Source of the DNA: Algoriphagus kandeliae
GTDB taxonomy: Bacteria; Bacteroidota; Bacteroidia; Cytophagales; Cyclobacteriaceae
Direction: 5' to 3'
NCBI RefSeq assembly: GCF_004571135.1
Contig: NZ_SPSB01000002.1
Span: 868,001 to 932,000 of the forward strand
DNA length: 64,000 nucleotides
In this document: piece by piece, positions 27,355 through 37,100 of the stretch
How positions within the stretch are numbered: the first letter of the stretch is position 1
Layout: each line of letters begins with the position of its first letter
Made by a program: the position numbers and the translations under genes
Notes under the pieces: model-generated
Database searches by the model: none
Told to the model about the DNA's origin: nothing
What the model saw: the letters and a program-made list of their open reading frames with translations, nothing else

Positions 27355-28761
27355 ATGGAAAAAACAACACTATTTGATAAAATCTGGGATTCCCATGTGG
27401 TGCGTCACGTACCTGCAGGGCCAGATGTGTTTTTCATCGATAAGCATTTTATCCATGAAGTAACTTCCCCTGTAGCTTTTCTCAATCTGGAGAAAAGAGG
27501 CATTGGGGTAAAATATCCGCATCGCACCATTGCGACGCCGGATCATAACGTTCCTACCGTCGATCAGGATCAAACTATCAAAGATAAACTTTCCCGTATG
27601 CAAGTTGAAAAGCTTCGGGAGAACTGCAGGAAATATGGTATTGAACTACATGATTTGGGAACGGCTCATCATGGAATCGTCCATGTGATCGGTCCTGAAT
27701 TGGGGGTGACTCAACCGGGAATGACCATCGTTTGCGGCGATTCCCATACTTCTACACACGGGGCTTTCGGCGCAATTGCTTTTGGGATCGGTACTTCTGA
27801 AGTGGAAATGGTTTTAGCCACTCAGTGTATTATGCAATCCAAGCCTAAGAAAATGCGGATTTCTGTAGAAGGAGAGCTTGGAAAAGGTGTGACTTCTAAG
27901 GACATCATCCTATACATCATCTCAAAAATCTCTGCAGCAGGCGCTACAGGATATTTTGTTGAATATGCAGGTTCGGCTATCCAAAGCCTATCTATGGAAG
28001 CTCGAATGACTATCTGTAATATGTCCATTGAGATGGGTGCACGGGGAGGATTGATTGCTCCTGATGAAACCACCTTTAATTATCTCAAGGGTCGTCAGTA
28101 TGCTCCAAAAGGTGAGGACTGGGGAAAAGCAGTTGCATACTGGAAAACACTCAAAACCGATGAGGGAGCAGTCTTCGACAAGGAATATCATTTCGATGCA
28201 GCTGATATTGAGCCGATGATTACTTATGGTACCAATCCTGGAATGGGAATCAAGGTGAAAGACAGAATTCCTACCGCAGAAGGACTGGAAGGAAGTAACA
28301 AAGCTTCTTTCTTGAAATCATTGGATTATATGGGATTTGAACCGGGTGAGCCAGTGAAAGGAAAGCAAGTGGATTATGTATTTGTGGGTTCTTGTACGAA
28401 TGGCCGAATCGAAGATATCCGTGCTGTTGCAGAGTTTGTGAAAGGCAAGAAAAAAGCAGAGAACATCACTGCTTGGATTGTACCGGGTTCTCGAGAAGTT
28501 GAAAAAATGGCTCATGAAGAGGGACTTGTTCAAATTCTTGAAGAAGCTGGGTTTGAATTGCGTCAGCCGGGTTGTTCAGCCTGTTTGGCCATGAACGATG
28601 ATAAGATTCCTGCCGGAAAATATGCGGTTTCGACTTCCAATCGAAACTTCGAAGGACGTCAAGGTCCGGGAGCTCGCACTATGTTAGCTTCTCCTTTGAC
28701 GGTAGCAGCTGTCGCGGTCACTGGCAGAATTACAGACCCTAGGGAAGTATTTGATAATTGA
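27355..28761 (+). CDS. leuC: 3-isopropylmalate dehydratase, large subunit
   Basis: Aconitase-family 4Fe-4S subunit, 468 residues. The cluster cysteines are seen in [12 protein letters not shown] and [31 protein letters not shown] is also typical. Works with LeuD on isopropylmalate and, in organisms with the citramalate route, on citramalate too. It starts 2 bases after leuA; the leuD gene follows after a 92-base spacer with an inverted repeat. Confidence 0.97.
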   Translation: MEKTTLFDKIWDSHVVRHVPAGPDVFFIDKHFIHEVTSPVAFLNLEKRGIGVKYPHRTIATPDHNVPTVDQDQTIKDKLSRMQVEKLRENCRKYGIELHDLGTAHHGIVHVIGPELGVTQPGMTIVCGDSHTSTHGAFGAIAFGIGTSEVEMVLATQCIMQSKPKKMRISVEGELGKGVTSKDIILYIISKISAAGATGYFVEYAGSAIQSLSMEARMTICNMSIEMGARGGLIAPDETTFNYLKGRQYAPKGEDWGKAVAYWKTLKTDEGAVFDKEYHFDAADIEPMITYGTNPGMGIKVKDRIPTAEGLEGSNKASFLKSLDYMGFEPGEPVKGKQVDYVFVGSCTNGRIEDIRAVAEFVKGKKKAENITAWIVPGSREVEKMAHEEGLVQILEEAGFELRQPGCSACLAMNDDKIPAGKYAVSTSNRNFEGRQGPGARTMLASPLTVAAVAVTGRITDPREVFDN

Positions 28762-28767
28762 AATACG

Positions 28768-28829
28768 AAGTTGGAAGTACGAAATACGAGAAAATTCGAA
28801 ACTGATTTTCCCTTATAACCTTCCAACTT
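28768..28829. repeat. Intergenic inverted repeat between leuC and leuD
   Basis: Perfect 10-bp arms AAGTTGGAAG (28768-28777) and CTTCCAACTT (28820-28829) flank a 42-base loop that also contains two related AAATACGA words. There is no T-run, so it is not an intrinsic terminator; it resembles a dispersed intergenic repeat or an RNA processing/stability element inside the operon. Confidence 0.5.
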
Positions 28830-28853
28830 TCCAACCTTTGAACTATTTAAAAA

Positions 28854-29444
28854 ATGGCTTACGATAAATTCACTGTTCTTCGAGATACGGCGGTTCCATT
28901 ACCGACCGAAAACGTAGATACAGATCAAATTATTCCAGCTCGGTTCCTGAAAGCAACGGAACGTACAGGATTCGGAGATAACCTTTTCCGAGACTGGAGA
29001 TACGATGTGGAGGGCAATCCCAAGAAGGATTTTGTTCTCAATGACCCAACTTATAGCGGGAAAATCCTGGTTGCCGGTAAAAACTTCGGTTCAGGATCTA
29101 GCCGTGAACATGCAGTTTGGGCATTGTATGACTATGGCTTCCGCTGTGTGGTATCGAGTTTCTTCGCAGATATTTTCAAAAATAATTGCCTGAATATTGG
29201 GGTGCTGCCGGTGACGGTTTCTCCTGAATTTGCTGATAAACTCTTTGCTGCGATTGAAGCAGATCCAAAAACTGAAATCGAGGTAAATCTTCCGGAGCAA
29301 AAAATCACTTTGCTATCCACCGGTGAGTTTGAAACCTTCGACATCAACGAGTACAAGAAGAGTAATATGCAGAACGGTTTCGATGATATCGACTATTTGT
29401 TGAATATGTCTGACGAAATTGAAGCTTTCGCTGCGTCTAGATAA
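28854..29444 (+). CDS. leuD: 3-isopropylmalate dehydratase, small subunit
   Basis: A 196-residue swivelling subunit of isopropylmalate isomerase. Motifs: ENVDTDQIIPARFLK, the anion-binding KNFGSGSSREHAVWAL and FADIFKNNCLNIGVLPV. Length is normal. The next gene starts 10 bases after its stop. Confidence 0.97.
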   Translation: MAYDKFTVLRDTAVPLPTENVDTDQIIPARFLKATERTGFGDNLFRDWRYDVEGNPKKDFVLNDPTYSGKILVAGKNFGSGSSREHAVWALYDYGFRCVVSSFFADIFKNNCLNIGVLPVTVSPEFADKLFAAIEADPKTEIEVNLPEQKITLLSTGEFETFDINEYKKSNMQNGFDDIDYLLNMSDEIEAFAASR

Positions 29445-29454
29445 TCCAAATACC

Positions 29455-31041
29455 ATGGAGGCAAACAAGAGAATTGAAATAATGGATACTACTCTGAGGG
29501 ATGGTGAACAGACCTCAGGTGTTTCCTTTTTGCCTTCTGAAAAACTTCAGATTGCCAAGTTGCTCCTAGAGGAACTCAAAGTAGATCGGATCGAGGTCGC
29601 TTCGGCACGTGTTTCCGAAGGGGAACTGGAGGGTGTGCAGAAAATTACTCAATGGGCTTCCCAAAAAGGATACTTGAATCGAGTAGAAGTTTTGGGTTTT
29701 GTAGATACTCCGGCTTCAGTTAATTGGATTGTAGAATCTGGCGCTAAGGTGATGAACCTGCTGACGAAAGGTTCTTTGAACCATTTGATTCACCAACTCA
29801 AAAAATCTCCTGAACAGCACTTCGAAGATATTCGAGAAAGCATTGCTTACGCTCAAGATAAAGGAATTACGGTCAATGTCTATTTAGAAGACTGGTCCAA
29901 TGGAATGCGGAATTCTAAGGAATACACCCTTTCCTTGATCGAGTTTCTTCAAGGTCAAGCTGTCAAGCGGGTGATGTTGCCGGATACCTTAGGGCTGCTT
30001 GCACCTGAAGAGGTGAAAAGCTATTTCCAGGAGATCACGCAGCAGTTTCCCAATCTTCATTTTGACTTCCATGCACATAATGATTATGACCTTTCCGTAG
30101 CCAATGTGATGGAGGCTATGCTCTATGGCGCAGCAGGGATTCATACGACCATTAATGGCTTGGGCGAACGGGCTGGAAATGCTCCTTTAGAATCCGTGGT
30201 TGCTGTGATTAAGGATTTCACGGATTTCGAAATCGGTATCCATGAGCAAAAGATTTTCCGGGTTTCCAAATTGGTTGAGCAGTTCTCCGGGCAGCACATC
30301 CCCGCTAATAAGCCTGTCGTGGGAGAAAATGTATTTACCCAAACTGCCGGAATTCATGCGGATGGGGATAATAAAAAGAATCTCTATTTCAATGATTTGA
30401 TGCCGGAACGATTCGGTAGACAGCGAAAATATGCTTTAGGAAAGACTTCCGGAAAAGCCAATATTCTCAAGAATTTGGAAGAGTTGGGAATTTCTTTGGA
30501 GAAAGAAGAGCTCGCAAGGGTTACCCAACGAATCATTGAATTGGGGGATAAAAAGGAACGGGTGACGACCGAGGATCTTCCTTACATTATTTCCGATGTT
30601 CTCCAGAATAACGTGATCTCCAAGCATATCAGTATTGAAGGCTATCATATGACCCATTCCAAGGGACTCAAACCAACGGTGCAACTTCGGATGAAAATCC
30701 ATGGAAAATCGTATGATGAAAGTGCCACTGGAGACGGTCAATATGACTCCTTTATGCGTGCTTTGAAAAAGATCTATAAGTCTTTAGGGAAAGAGCTTCC
30801 CAAATTGACAGATTATCATGTTTCCATTCCTCCAGGTGGGAAAACCGATGCTTTTGTGGAGACGGTTATTACTTGGGATTATGGAAAAATATTCAAAACC
30901 AAAGGTCTGGATCCAGATCAGACAGTGGCGGCGATGATGGCTACTGAAAAAATGCTCAACATCATCGAAAACATGACTTACCAACCAGAAAAAGAAGAAT
31001 CTACCTATTATGGAAATGAATATCGCGCTGTTGCCGGGTGA
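29455..31041 (+). CDS. cimA: (R)-citramalate synthase, Leptospira type (LeuA paralogue)
   Basis: A 528-residue HMGL-like enzyme with a C-terminal LeuA-type regulatory domain. I start at ATG 29455 ([19 protein letters not shown]); a longer form would overlap leuD. In Leptospira citramalate synthase the pyruvate pocket is, from memory, Leu81, Leu104 and Tyr144. Here Leu80 (VEVLGF), Leu103 (NLLTKG) and Tyr143 (NVYLEDW) fall at a constant offset of one. That supports pyruvate as substrate, giving citramalate for isoleucine via LeuCD and LeuB. A second isopropylmalate synthase is the alternative. Its end overlaps leuB by 32 bases. Confidence 0.78.
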   Translation: MEANKRIEIMDTTLRDGEQTSGVSFLPSEKLQIAKLLLEELKVDRIEVASARVSEGELEGVQKITQWASQKGYLNRVEVLGFVDTPASVNWIVESGAKVMNLLTKGSLNHLIHQLKKSPEQHFEDIRESIAYAQDKGITVNVYLEDWSNGMRNSKEYTLSLIEFLQGQAVKRVMLPDTLGLLAPEEVKSYFQEITQQFPNLHFDFHAHNDYDLSVANVMEAMLYGAAGIHTTINGLGERAGNAPLESVVAVIKDFTDFEIGIHEQKIFRVSKLVEQFSGQHIPANKPVVGENVFTQTAGIHADGDNKKNLYFNDLMPERFGRQRKYALGKTSGKANILKNLEELGISLEKEELARVTQRIIELGDKKERVTTEDLPYIISDVLQNNVISKHISIEGYHMTHSKGLKPTVQLRMKIHGKSYDESATGDGQYDSFMRALKKIYKSLGKELPKLTDYHVSIPPGGKTDAFVETVITWDYGKIFKTKGLDPDQTVAAMMATEKMLNIIENMTYQPEKEESTYYGNEYRAVAG

Positions 31042-32077
31042 TGGCATCGGCCCTGAGGTAATCGCTCAGGCAGTAAAAGTTGTCAAAGCAGTCGGACAAA
31101 AATTTGGTCATCAAATCACCTTCAAGGAAGGTCTTGTGGGTGCTTGTGCTATCGATGCCACAGGAGACCCATATCCAGACGCGACCCATGAAATCTGTGC
31201 TGCCTCCGATGCGGTACTTTTTGGAGCGATTGGTGATCCAAAATATGACAATGATCCCAAAGCCAAAGTTCGACCTGAACAAGGCTTGTTGAGAATGCGT
31301 CAAAAACTTGGCCTTTTTGCCAATGTGCGACCAACTTTTACCTTTCCTTCTCTGGTACATAAGTCTCCTTTAAAATTGGAGCGCGTGGATGGAGTTGATT
31401 TTGTTTTCTTCCGCGAATTGACAGGCGGCGTGTATTTCGGTGAGCCTAGAGGTCGAAATGAGCAAGGAACAAAAGCTTTCGATACCAATGTGTATAGCAA
31501 AGAAGAGGTCGTTCGATTAGCTCGGATGGGCTTCGAAGCGGCGCAAAAACGAAGAAAATTGCTTACCTGTGTGGATAAAGCCAATGTGATGGCAACTTCT
31601 AGATTGTGGAGGGAAACAGTGCAGGAATTGGCAGCTGAGTATCCTGATGTGAAAGTTGAATATGAATTCGTAGATGCGGTGGCTATGCGCCTGATTCAAT
31701 GGCCTAAAGCTTATGACGTGTTAATTACAGAAAATCTATTTGGAGATATTTTGACGGATGAAGCTTCCGTTATTTCTGGCTCCATGGGCTTGATGCCATC
31801 GGCTTCCTTGGGTTCCAAAGTGAAGCTTTTCGAACCGATTCACGGTTCCTATCCTCAAGCTGCCGGAAAAGACATTGCCAATCCATTGGCTACGGTTCTT
31901 TCTGCGGCTATGATGTTTGAGTATGCTTTTGATATGAAAGAAGAAGCTCAAGCGATAAGCGATGTGGTCAATCTTTCTCTTGCAGAAGGAGTAGTCACAG
32001 AAGATATCGCTGAAGGTGGAAAAGCCTACAAAACTTCCGAAGTGGGAGATTGGTTAGCTGCTAAGATTTTGGGATAG
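31010..32077 (+). CDS. leuB: 3-isopropylmalate dehydrogenase
   Basis: NAD-dependent oxidative decarboxylase of leucine synthesis, also able to act on 3-methylmalate in the citramalate route. The 355-residue protein has ALLPGDGIGPEVIAQAV, the substrate-binding arginines in the RPEQGLLRMRQ region, and TENLFGDILTDEASV with the metal-binding Asp residues. It begins inside the cimA 3' end. A second in-frame Met lies two codons downstream. It ends the operon. Confidence 0.96.
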   Translation: MEMNIALLPGDGIGPEVIAQAVKVVKAVGQKFGHQITFKEGLVGACAIDATGDPYPDATHEICAASDAVLFGAIGDPKYDNDPKAKVRPEQGLLRMRQKLGLFANVRPTFTFPSLVHKSPLKLERVDGVDFVFFRELTGGVYFGEPRGRNEQGTKAFDTNVYSKEEVVRLARMGFEAAQKRRKLLTCVDKANVMATSRLWRETVQELAAEYPDVKVEYEFVDAVAMRLIQWPKAYDVLITENLFGDILTDEASVISGSMGLMPSASLGSKVKLFEPIHGSYPQAAGKDIANPLATVLSAAMMFEYAFDMKEEAQAISDVVNLSLAEGVVTEDIAEGGKAYKTSEVGDWLAAKILG

Positions 32078-32092
32078 TAAAAATTAGAATAG

Positions 32093-32217
32093 AAGAAGAG
32101 GCTGTCCAATTTAGCCTTTGTCACATTGAGTGAAGTCGAAATTGAGTTTATTAACCTTGTATAGGCTTCGACTCCGCTCAGCCTGACAAAAGACTAATTT
32201 TAGGAAAGCCTCTTCTT
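32093..32217. repeat. Nested inverted repeat between convergent genes (possible bidirectional terminator)
   Basis: Outer arms AAGAAGAGGCT (32093-32103) and AGCCTCTTCTT (32207-32217) are perfect over 11 bp. Inside lie a second pair related to GAGYGRAGTCGAA and its complement, and TGTCA/TGACA. The same GAGCGGAGTCGAA word recurs near 34123. It separates leuB from the convergent lipoprotein gene. The words are familiar from dispersed intergenic repeats of Bacteroidota. Confidence 0.65.
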
Positions 32218-32221
32218 GGTT

Positions 32222-33145
32222 TTAATAAACCGTAAATGGATGGACCATTTTTCGATTCATGGCATCTGGAACCTCCGAAATCAGGACATAATTACCTGGG
32301 CTTAGTTCAGCTTTGAAATACGCTTTTTTTCCAGCGGGCATATCTTCTGCTCCTCCCATGAAGACAAATTCTTTTGGTTCCGGAGAGGATAATGCAAACA
32401 TATCCGATGGGTTGATCCAAGCAACCAAGCTATCCAATTCAGCACCTTCTTGAAGTTTTACCAGATTGATATCATGTCCGGCGAAATGTTCATATAGCTG
32501 CTGATCCAAAAAATCCACACCAAATTCAATATTACCAGCCGGAATAGAGTCTAAAAATTGTATTCCCTCTGTGCTGGAAATTGTGATGCTATAATCTGCT
32601 TTTGGTTCAGCCAATTCGGAAACTTCATCCGTAACAATTACTTCTTTGAGCATACCCATAAAAACGTGAGGTGTGCCATCGGGCATTCGGATGTAACACT
32701 CCATGGCATATACTCCTGGCTCCAAAAAGAGGGTTGTTTCTCCTGTAGAGTTCCCAGAAAGTATGCCTACCCCTCCATGATTAACCACTCCTCCAAACCA
32801 TTGAGGGATTTTTTCAAAGGCTTTCATCCCTTCTTCCATGTTCCCCAATTTCATAAAGTCAAACCCTTCTTTAAATACTGGGATTAACTCATTTTCATAA
32901 TTGGAAAGTCTGATGCCTTCGGGGAGTTTCTCTAAAACAAAAAAGTGAACTTCATTCGACTTGTTTACATATCGGAAAGTATTCCAACCTGAAGAAATGG
33001 AATCCACCATCTGGAAATCCATTGCATTCGTTACTACTTCGATTATAGGATCAATTTTTTCGACTTCTTTTTCTTCCTTTTTCTCATTGGAGCAGGAAAA
33101 AAGAAGGGCTGATCCAAGGATAGATAAATACTGGAATTTGTTCAT
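32222..33145 (-). CDS. Lipoprotein of unknown function with two related domains
   Basis: A 307-residue protein with a lipoprotein signal (LGSALLFSCSNEKK, lipid Cys about residue 18). Two halves look related. Each opens with a beta-rich stretch ending in a Gly/Asn turn (DSISSGWNTFRYVN and DSIPAGNIEFGVDF), is followed by His-containing and leucine-rich stretches, and ends with a segment like GVYAMECYIRM or GNYVLISEVPD. The layout recalls cupredoxin-like beta-sandwiches, but no metal site is certain. No function is claimed. Confidence 0.7.
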   Translation of the reverse strand: MNKFQYLSILGSALLFSCSNEKKEEKEVEKIDPIIEVVTNAMDFQMVDSISSGWNTFRYVNKSNEVHFFVLEKLPEGIRLSNYENELIPVFKEGFDFMKLGNMEEGMKAFEKIPQWFGGVVNHGGVGILSGNSTGETTLFLEPGVYAMECYIRMPDGTPHVFMGMLKEVIVTDEVSELAEPKADYSITISSTEGIQFLDSIPAGNIEFGVDFLDQQLYEHFAGHDINLVKLQEGAELDSLVAWINPSDMFALSSPEPKEFVFMGGAEDMPAGKKAYFKAELSPGNYVLISEVPDAMNRKMVHPFTVY

Positions 33146-33167
33146 AATTATTAAAAGTGTGTGTTAA

Positions 33168-33749
33168 TTAATTTCTTGCTGGATTAATCATGATATGCGC
33201 CCGATGTGTGCCTGGATCCATAATCCAAGGCAATCCCGGTCCGGCTGGTTTTAGGGGCAGTCCGGTGCTTTCTGCAGTTGCCCAAGGAATGTACACTACA
33301 GAGCGTGTGTAGGTATTTTGTGCTTCCCCAGTAGCCCAATTGACGTCTTTTTCATCAGCCACTAAGGCATGCAAAACACTTCCTTGGTCCGGCAATTGGA
33401 GTTTTCCTGCTTTGGCTTCCGCTTCCCGGGTGTTAAAAATTTCCTGAGCGTTTTTCCCTTCTTTTCTTAAGGCCCAACCTCGTTCCATAAAAGGTTGAGC
33501 ACTGCTATGGTAGCAGGATACACTTAGCCCTTCGCGATTTGGATCATCTCCTAGGCAGACGGTCTGATTACTGCCTTTTCGAAGTAAAACAATTTCTCCG
33601 TTTTGATAGCCATACACGGTAGCTTCAGCTCGCTGATCTTCCGGAGCGGCTAATAGAGCCAATTTGATTTGGATTTCCTTGCTTGGTGCTTGTTGGCAAA
33701 AGGCTGAAAAACTAAGGCTTAGAAAAATTAGGGTTAGAAAGGATTTCAT
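33168..33749 (-). CDS. Exported protein of unknown function
   Basis: A 193-residue protein with a clear signal peptide (MKSFLTLIFLSLSFSAFCQQ). The mature part has two cysteines (TVCLGDD and VSCYHSS) and a Trp/Pro-rich C-terminus (GLPWIMDPGTHRAHIMINP). I recognise no family. It lies 22 bases upstream of the two-domain lipoprotein on the same strand, so the two may be co-expressed in the envelope. Confidence 0.68.
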   Translation of the reverse strand: MKSFLTLIFLSLSFSAFCQQAPSKEIQIKLALLAAPEDQRAEATVYGYQNGEIVLLRKGSNQTVCLGDDPNREGLSVSCYHSSAQPFMERGWALRKEGKNAQEIFNTREAEAKAGKLQLPDQGSVLHALVADEKDVNWATGEAQNTYTRSVVYIPWATAESTGLPLKPAGPGLPWIMDPGTHRAHIMINPARN

Positions 33750-33900
33750 GGGTTACTGGGTTTTGGATGGAATTGAATTTAAGAAAATTCTGAAAAATAT
33801 AGGGTTTGGCGTGGTGGTCGATTTTTGAGGGTGCTTTTGGTGAATAAAAAGTCTAACGTGGAGATACGTAGGGATGAAGTATATTGAGATGATCCTCTGT

Positions 33901-34148
33901 TCTTTTTTCTTGGCAAAAAAGAACCAAAAAGCCAAGACGCAGCAAAGCTTCCCCCCACGAGGCTTTCGCACACCCCGCTGCTGCGTCAGCCCTCCGCGCA
34001 AGTGAAACTGTAAATTATTAGTGGTTTAATAAGACTTAGTTCCGAAGGCATTAAATAAAAATCCGTGCGTGAGGACACGCATGGAGGCTTTCGGAGGCAA
34101 TGATGATAAATTTGGGTGGTCGGTGAGCGGAGTCGAACCGAACCCACC
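33901..34148. repeat. Non-coding spacer filled with inverted repeats (33750-34153)
   Basis: The 404-base spacer has no credible gene. It holds TCTTTTTT/AAAAAAGA arms (33901-33908, 33915-33922), a perfect 9-bp pair GACGCAGCA/TGCTGCGTC (33936-33944, 33979-33987), and a CCGTGCGTG/CACGCATGG hairpin with one mismatch (34063-34083). Near the sbcC end is a GAGCGGAGTCGAA word (from about 34123) flanked by complementary TCGGT/ACCGA. The words look like dispersed Bacteroidota intergenic elements. The last hairpin may end the sbcC transcript. Confidence 0.6.
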
Positions 34149-34153
34149 TTCCC

Positions 34154-37100
34154 TCAATAAGAATACCCAACCTGTGAACCTTTCTCGGGATCAAGTTCTA
34201 CCTGAGCAAAGACTCCGATTTCCTGTTGCAATTCCTCAACATGGCTGATGATACCGACGATCCGGTTTTCGTGACGGAGGGATTTGAGTGTCTCGAAAAC
34301 AACCCGAAGGGAATTTCTATCCAAAGCCCCAAATCCTTCATCCAAAAAGAAGAAACTCTGATCGGCTTGATTAAGCGCTTTGACTTTTTCGGCCAAGGCC
34401 AAAGCCAAACATAAAGAAGCCTGGAAAGTCTGACCTCCGGAAAGTGTCTTTAAGAGACGTCTTTTCCCTCCATTCAAATAATCAATCACCCAAAAGGTAT
34501 TGTCCTCGTCTATCTCCAAACTCAGACTATTTTTGCTGAGTTTCATAAAGCGCTGATTGGCGGTGTGGCATAGTTCCTTGAGGTAAATCGAACTCACGTA
34601 TTTTACAAAGCCACTTCCTTTGAATAGCTTTTCCAGTTCTTTCAAATAGGTTTCCCGCTTTTCCACCCGCTCCAACTCCTTTTTCAGCATCGCCTTTTCC
34701 TGAAGTTTTTGTTCGGAAACTTTCACTTCTTTCTGCAAAAGGATCACCTCCTCTTGCCGAGCATTATTCGATTGCTGCAGGTTTTCAAGTTGCTGAGAAA
34801 GCTCCTGAAAGAGCTCCTCTTCAAAATCCTTCACACCTTTCTCAGATTCCAATTCCTGAAGTCTATTTTCAGTCAAGTCAAGCTGACGATCGAATTGCTC
34901 AATTTCCTTTGCAGTCTTTTCGGCATCTAGCGAATGCTCAAAAAGTCGAATCAAAGCTTCTTCATCTTCAAAACCATACTCCTTTTTTAAAGACTCAAAT
35001 TCACTTTGCAGCTCTTTGATTTTAGTCTGAGCTTTTTCCAAAGAGTTTTTGAAATTCTTTAGGTCAGCCAGATTAGTTGTTGCTTTATTTTGAACCTCCT
35101 GCAGGTATTTTTGCTTGCTTTCCAAGGCTGCAGCTGCCTGTTCGATATCATGCGCTACCCGTAAAATCATGTCCTGAATTACGGTCGGGTTTTTATCGAA
35201 AAAGCCTTTGCAAAATGTCGGATCCTTGATTTCCTCTTCTTTGGTTTTGATGGCGGTGGCTAGGCTTTCCTTTTTCAGTTGGGCTTGCTGAAGTTTTTGC
35301 TGTATGGTATCTAGTTCAGCTCTGACTTGATCAGATTCCTGCCGCTTTCGTTGAATTTTTTGAAGTAAATCTTCTCGTTTTTGATTGGAATTTTCCAATT
35401 CTGCAATTCGCGAAGAAAGCCCTTCTTGGTCCTTTAAATCAAACTCTTTCAGGCTTTCGAGAAGTTTGCTTAATTTCTCCGTTAATTGACCTTTCTCTTT
35501 CCTTCTTCGCTCGAGATTGTCTCGATGACTTTGCAAGTAAATTTCCTGTTCCTTTAATTGCTGCCTAATAAGAAGAATTTTTTCCAGCAGATCTTTTTCT
35601 TGAGAAATCTGCAACTCAATTTCTTTGATTGCTTGATTCTGAGCGGATTGATCGAGGGGATTGGGGTGCTCCACAGAACCACAAAGCGGGCATGGCTTTC
35701 CATCTTCCAAGAGATGTGCATGAACTTTCAACCCGGAATTCCTCAAGAGGTGTTCCCGTCTTTCATCCCAATTTAGAATCACCTGCTTTTGGGCTTTTTG
35801 CCAATCTTCGGTGTTTCCAAACTCCTCAGGAATCGAATAGTGGAGTTTCTCTAAAAATGCACTTACATTTTTCTCTTCCTTCTCGAATTGCCCAATGAGC
35901 CTGTCATGTTCCTGAATCTGTGATTCCCAATCTGACCAGGATTGAAGTTGGCTTTTTAGGGATGCTAATAGATTCGAGTCATTGGAAGGCGAGGTTTCAA
36001 GACTTTTGCTAAACTCCTCTATTTCCTGTTGAATCTGCTTTTGCTTGTTAAGCAGTTTTTCTTGAGAAGGAGTAATTTGAGCGATGGCATCACTTGCTTC
36101 GATCATTTTGTCTCGAAGCTCCTTGATTTCCAAGACCTTTTTGAGATCACGAATTTTACTTTCCCGGTCAGGGCGTTGTTGGTTTTTTTCTCGTAGTTTT
36201 TGTTCTTCTTCTTTGAGTTGGGAGATTTCTTGTTCGAAAGCCAATGCAAAGCGCTCTGAATCGGTGATGCTTACGCGGTATTTTTCGGCATCCACCTGAA
36301 GTTCAGAAAGTTGATTCCATACTGGACGCAAATAGGTTTTTGCCTGAATGAAATCCTTGTAAATCCGACGTTTTTCCTCGATTTCCGGTTTGCGTTCCAG
36401 AAGTTCCCGCTTCGTTATACTCAACTCTTTCCAAGTCCTGTGTTTATCCCGGAGTTTTTCGAGACTTTTTACCTCTTGGTCCAGTTTGTTGGCTTTCTTC
36501 AGTTCTTGGTCTTGTTCCGCTTGAAGCTGATTCAGCTTTTCCTTTTCAGTTTTTAAAGTTTCTTCTGAATAAGCTTCTAAAGCTTGCAATTGAGTTTCCA
36601 AGCGGATTTTTTCATCTTTTACCGTTCGAAGCAAGAATCCTGTTTTAGCGGCAAGATCGAAGCGTTCCAAACCAAAAAGTTCCTTCATCATCTCCGCTCT
36701 TGGGCCCGGAGTCAAGTCGATGAATTCACGGAATTTTCCTTGAGGGATGATGACCGTTTGCTTGAAATGCTCCTTTTTCATTCCCACAATTTCCTCTGCC
36801 CTAGCTTCGAGAGGTTCCCAATCATTTCCAGACTTTTTGTAAAAGGTGTGGGTGGCAGGATCTACTTTTTCGGGATCTTTTTTATTCCGTTTGGCTTCGT
36901 ATCGGGCAAGGAAGGTTTCGCTGTTGTTTTTTCCGGAGTTAAAAATAAACCGAATCAATACCTCATCGCTCTGCAGGTTTAGCATAGAGTTTTTTTCACC
37001 CCGATCAGAAAGTCGCTCGGTACTCCCATAAAGGGCCAATAAAATCGCTTCTAAGATGGAGGATTTTCCACTTCCTACTGCTCCAAAAATCCCAAAAAGC

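Noticed and set aside
29419..29454. Longer N-terminus for the citramalate synthase
   Set aside because: It would overlap leuD and adds residues with no family similarity; ATG 29455 directly precedes the conserved start.
33753..34001. 82-residue ORF in the repeat-rich spacer
   Set aside because: It is made of low-complexity and inverted-repeat sequence with no protein-like pattern.
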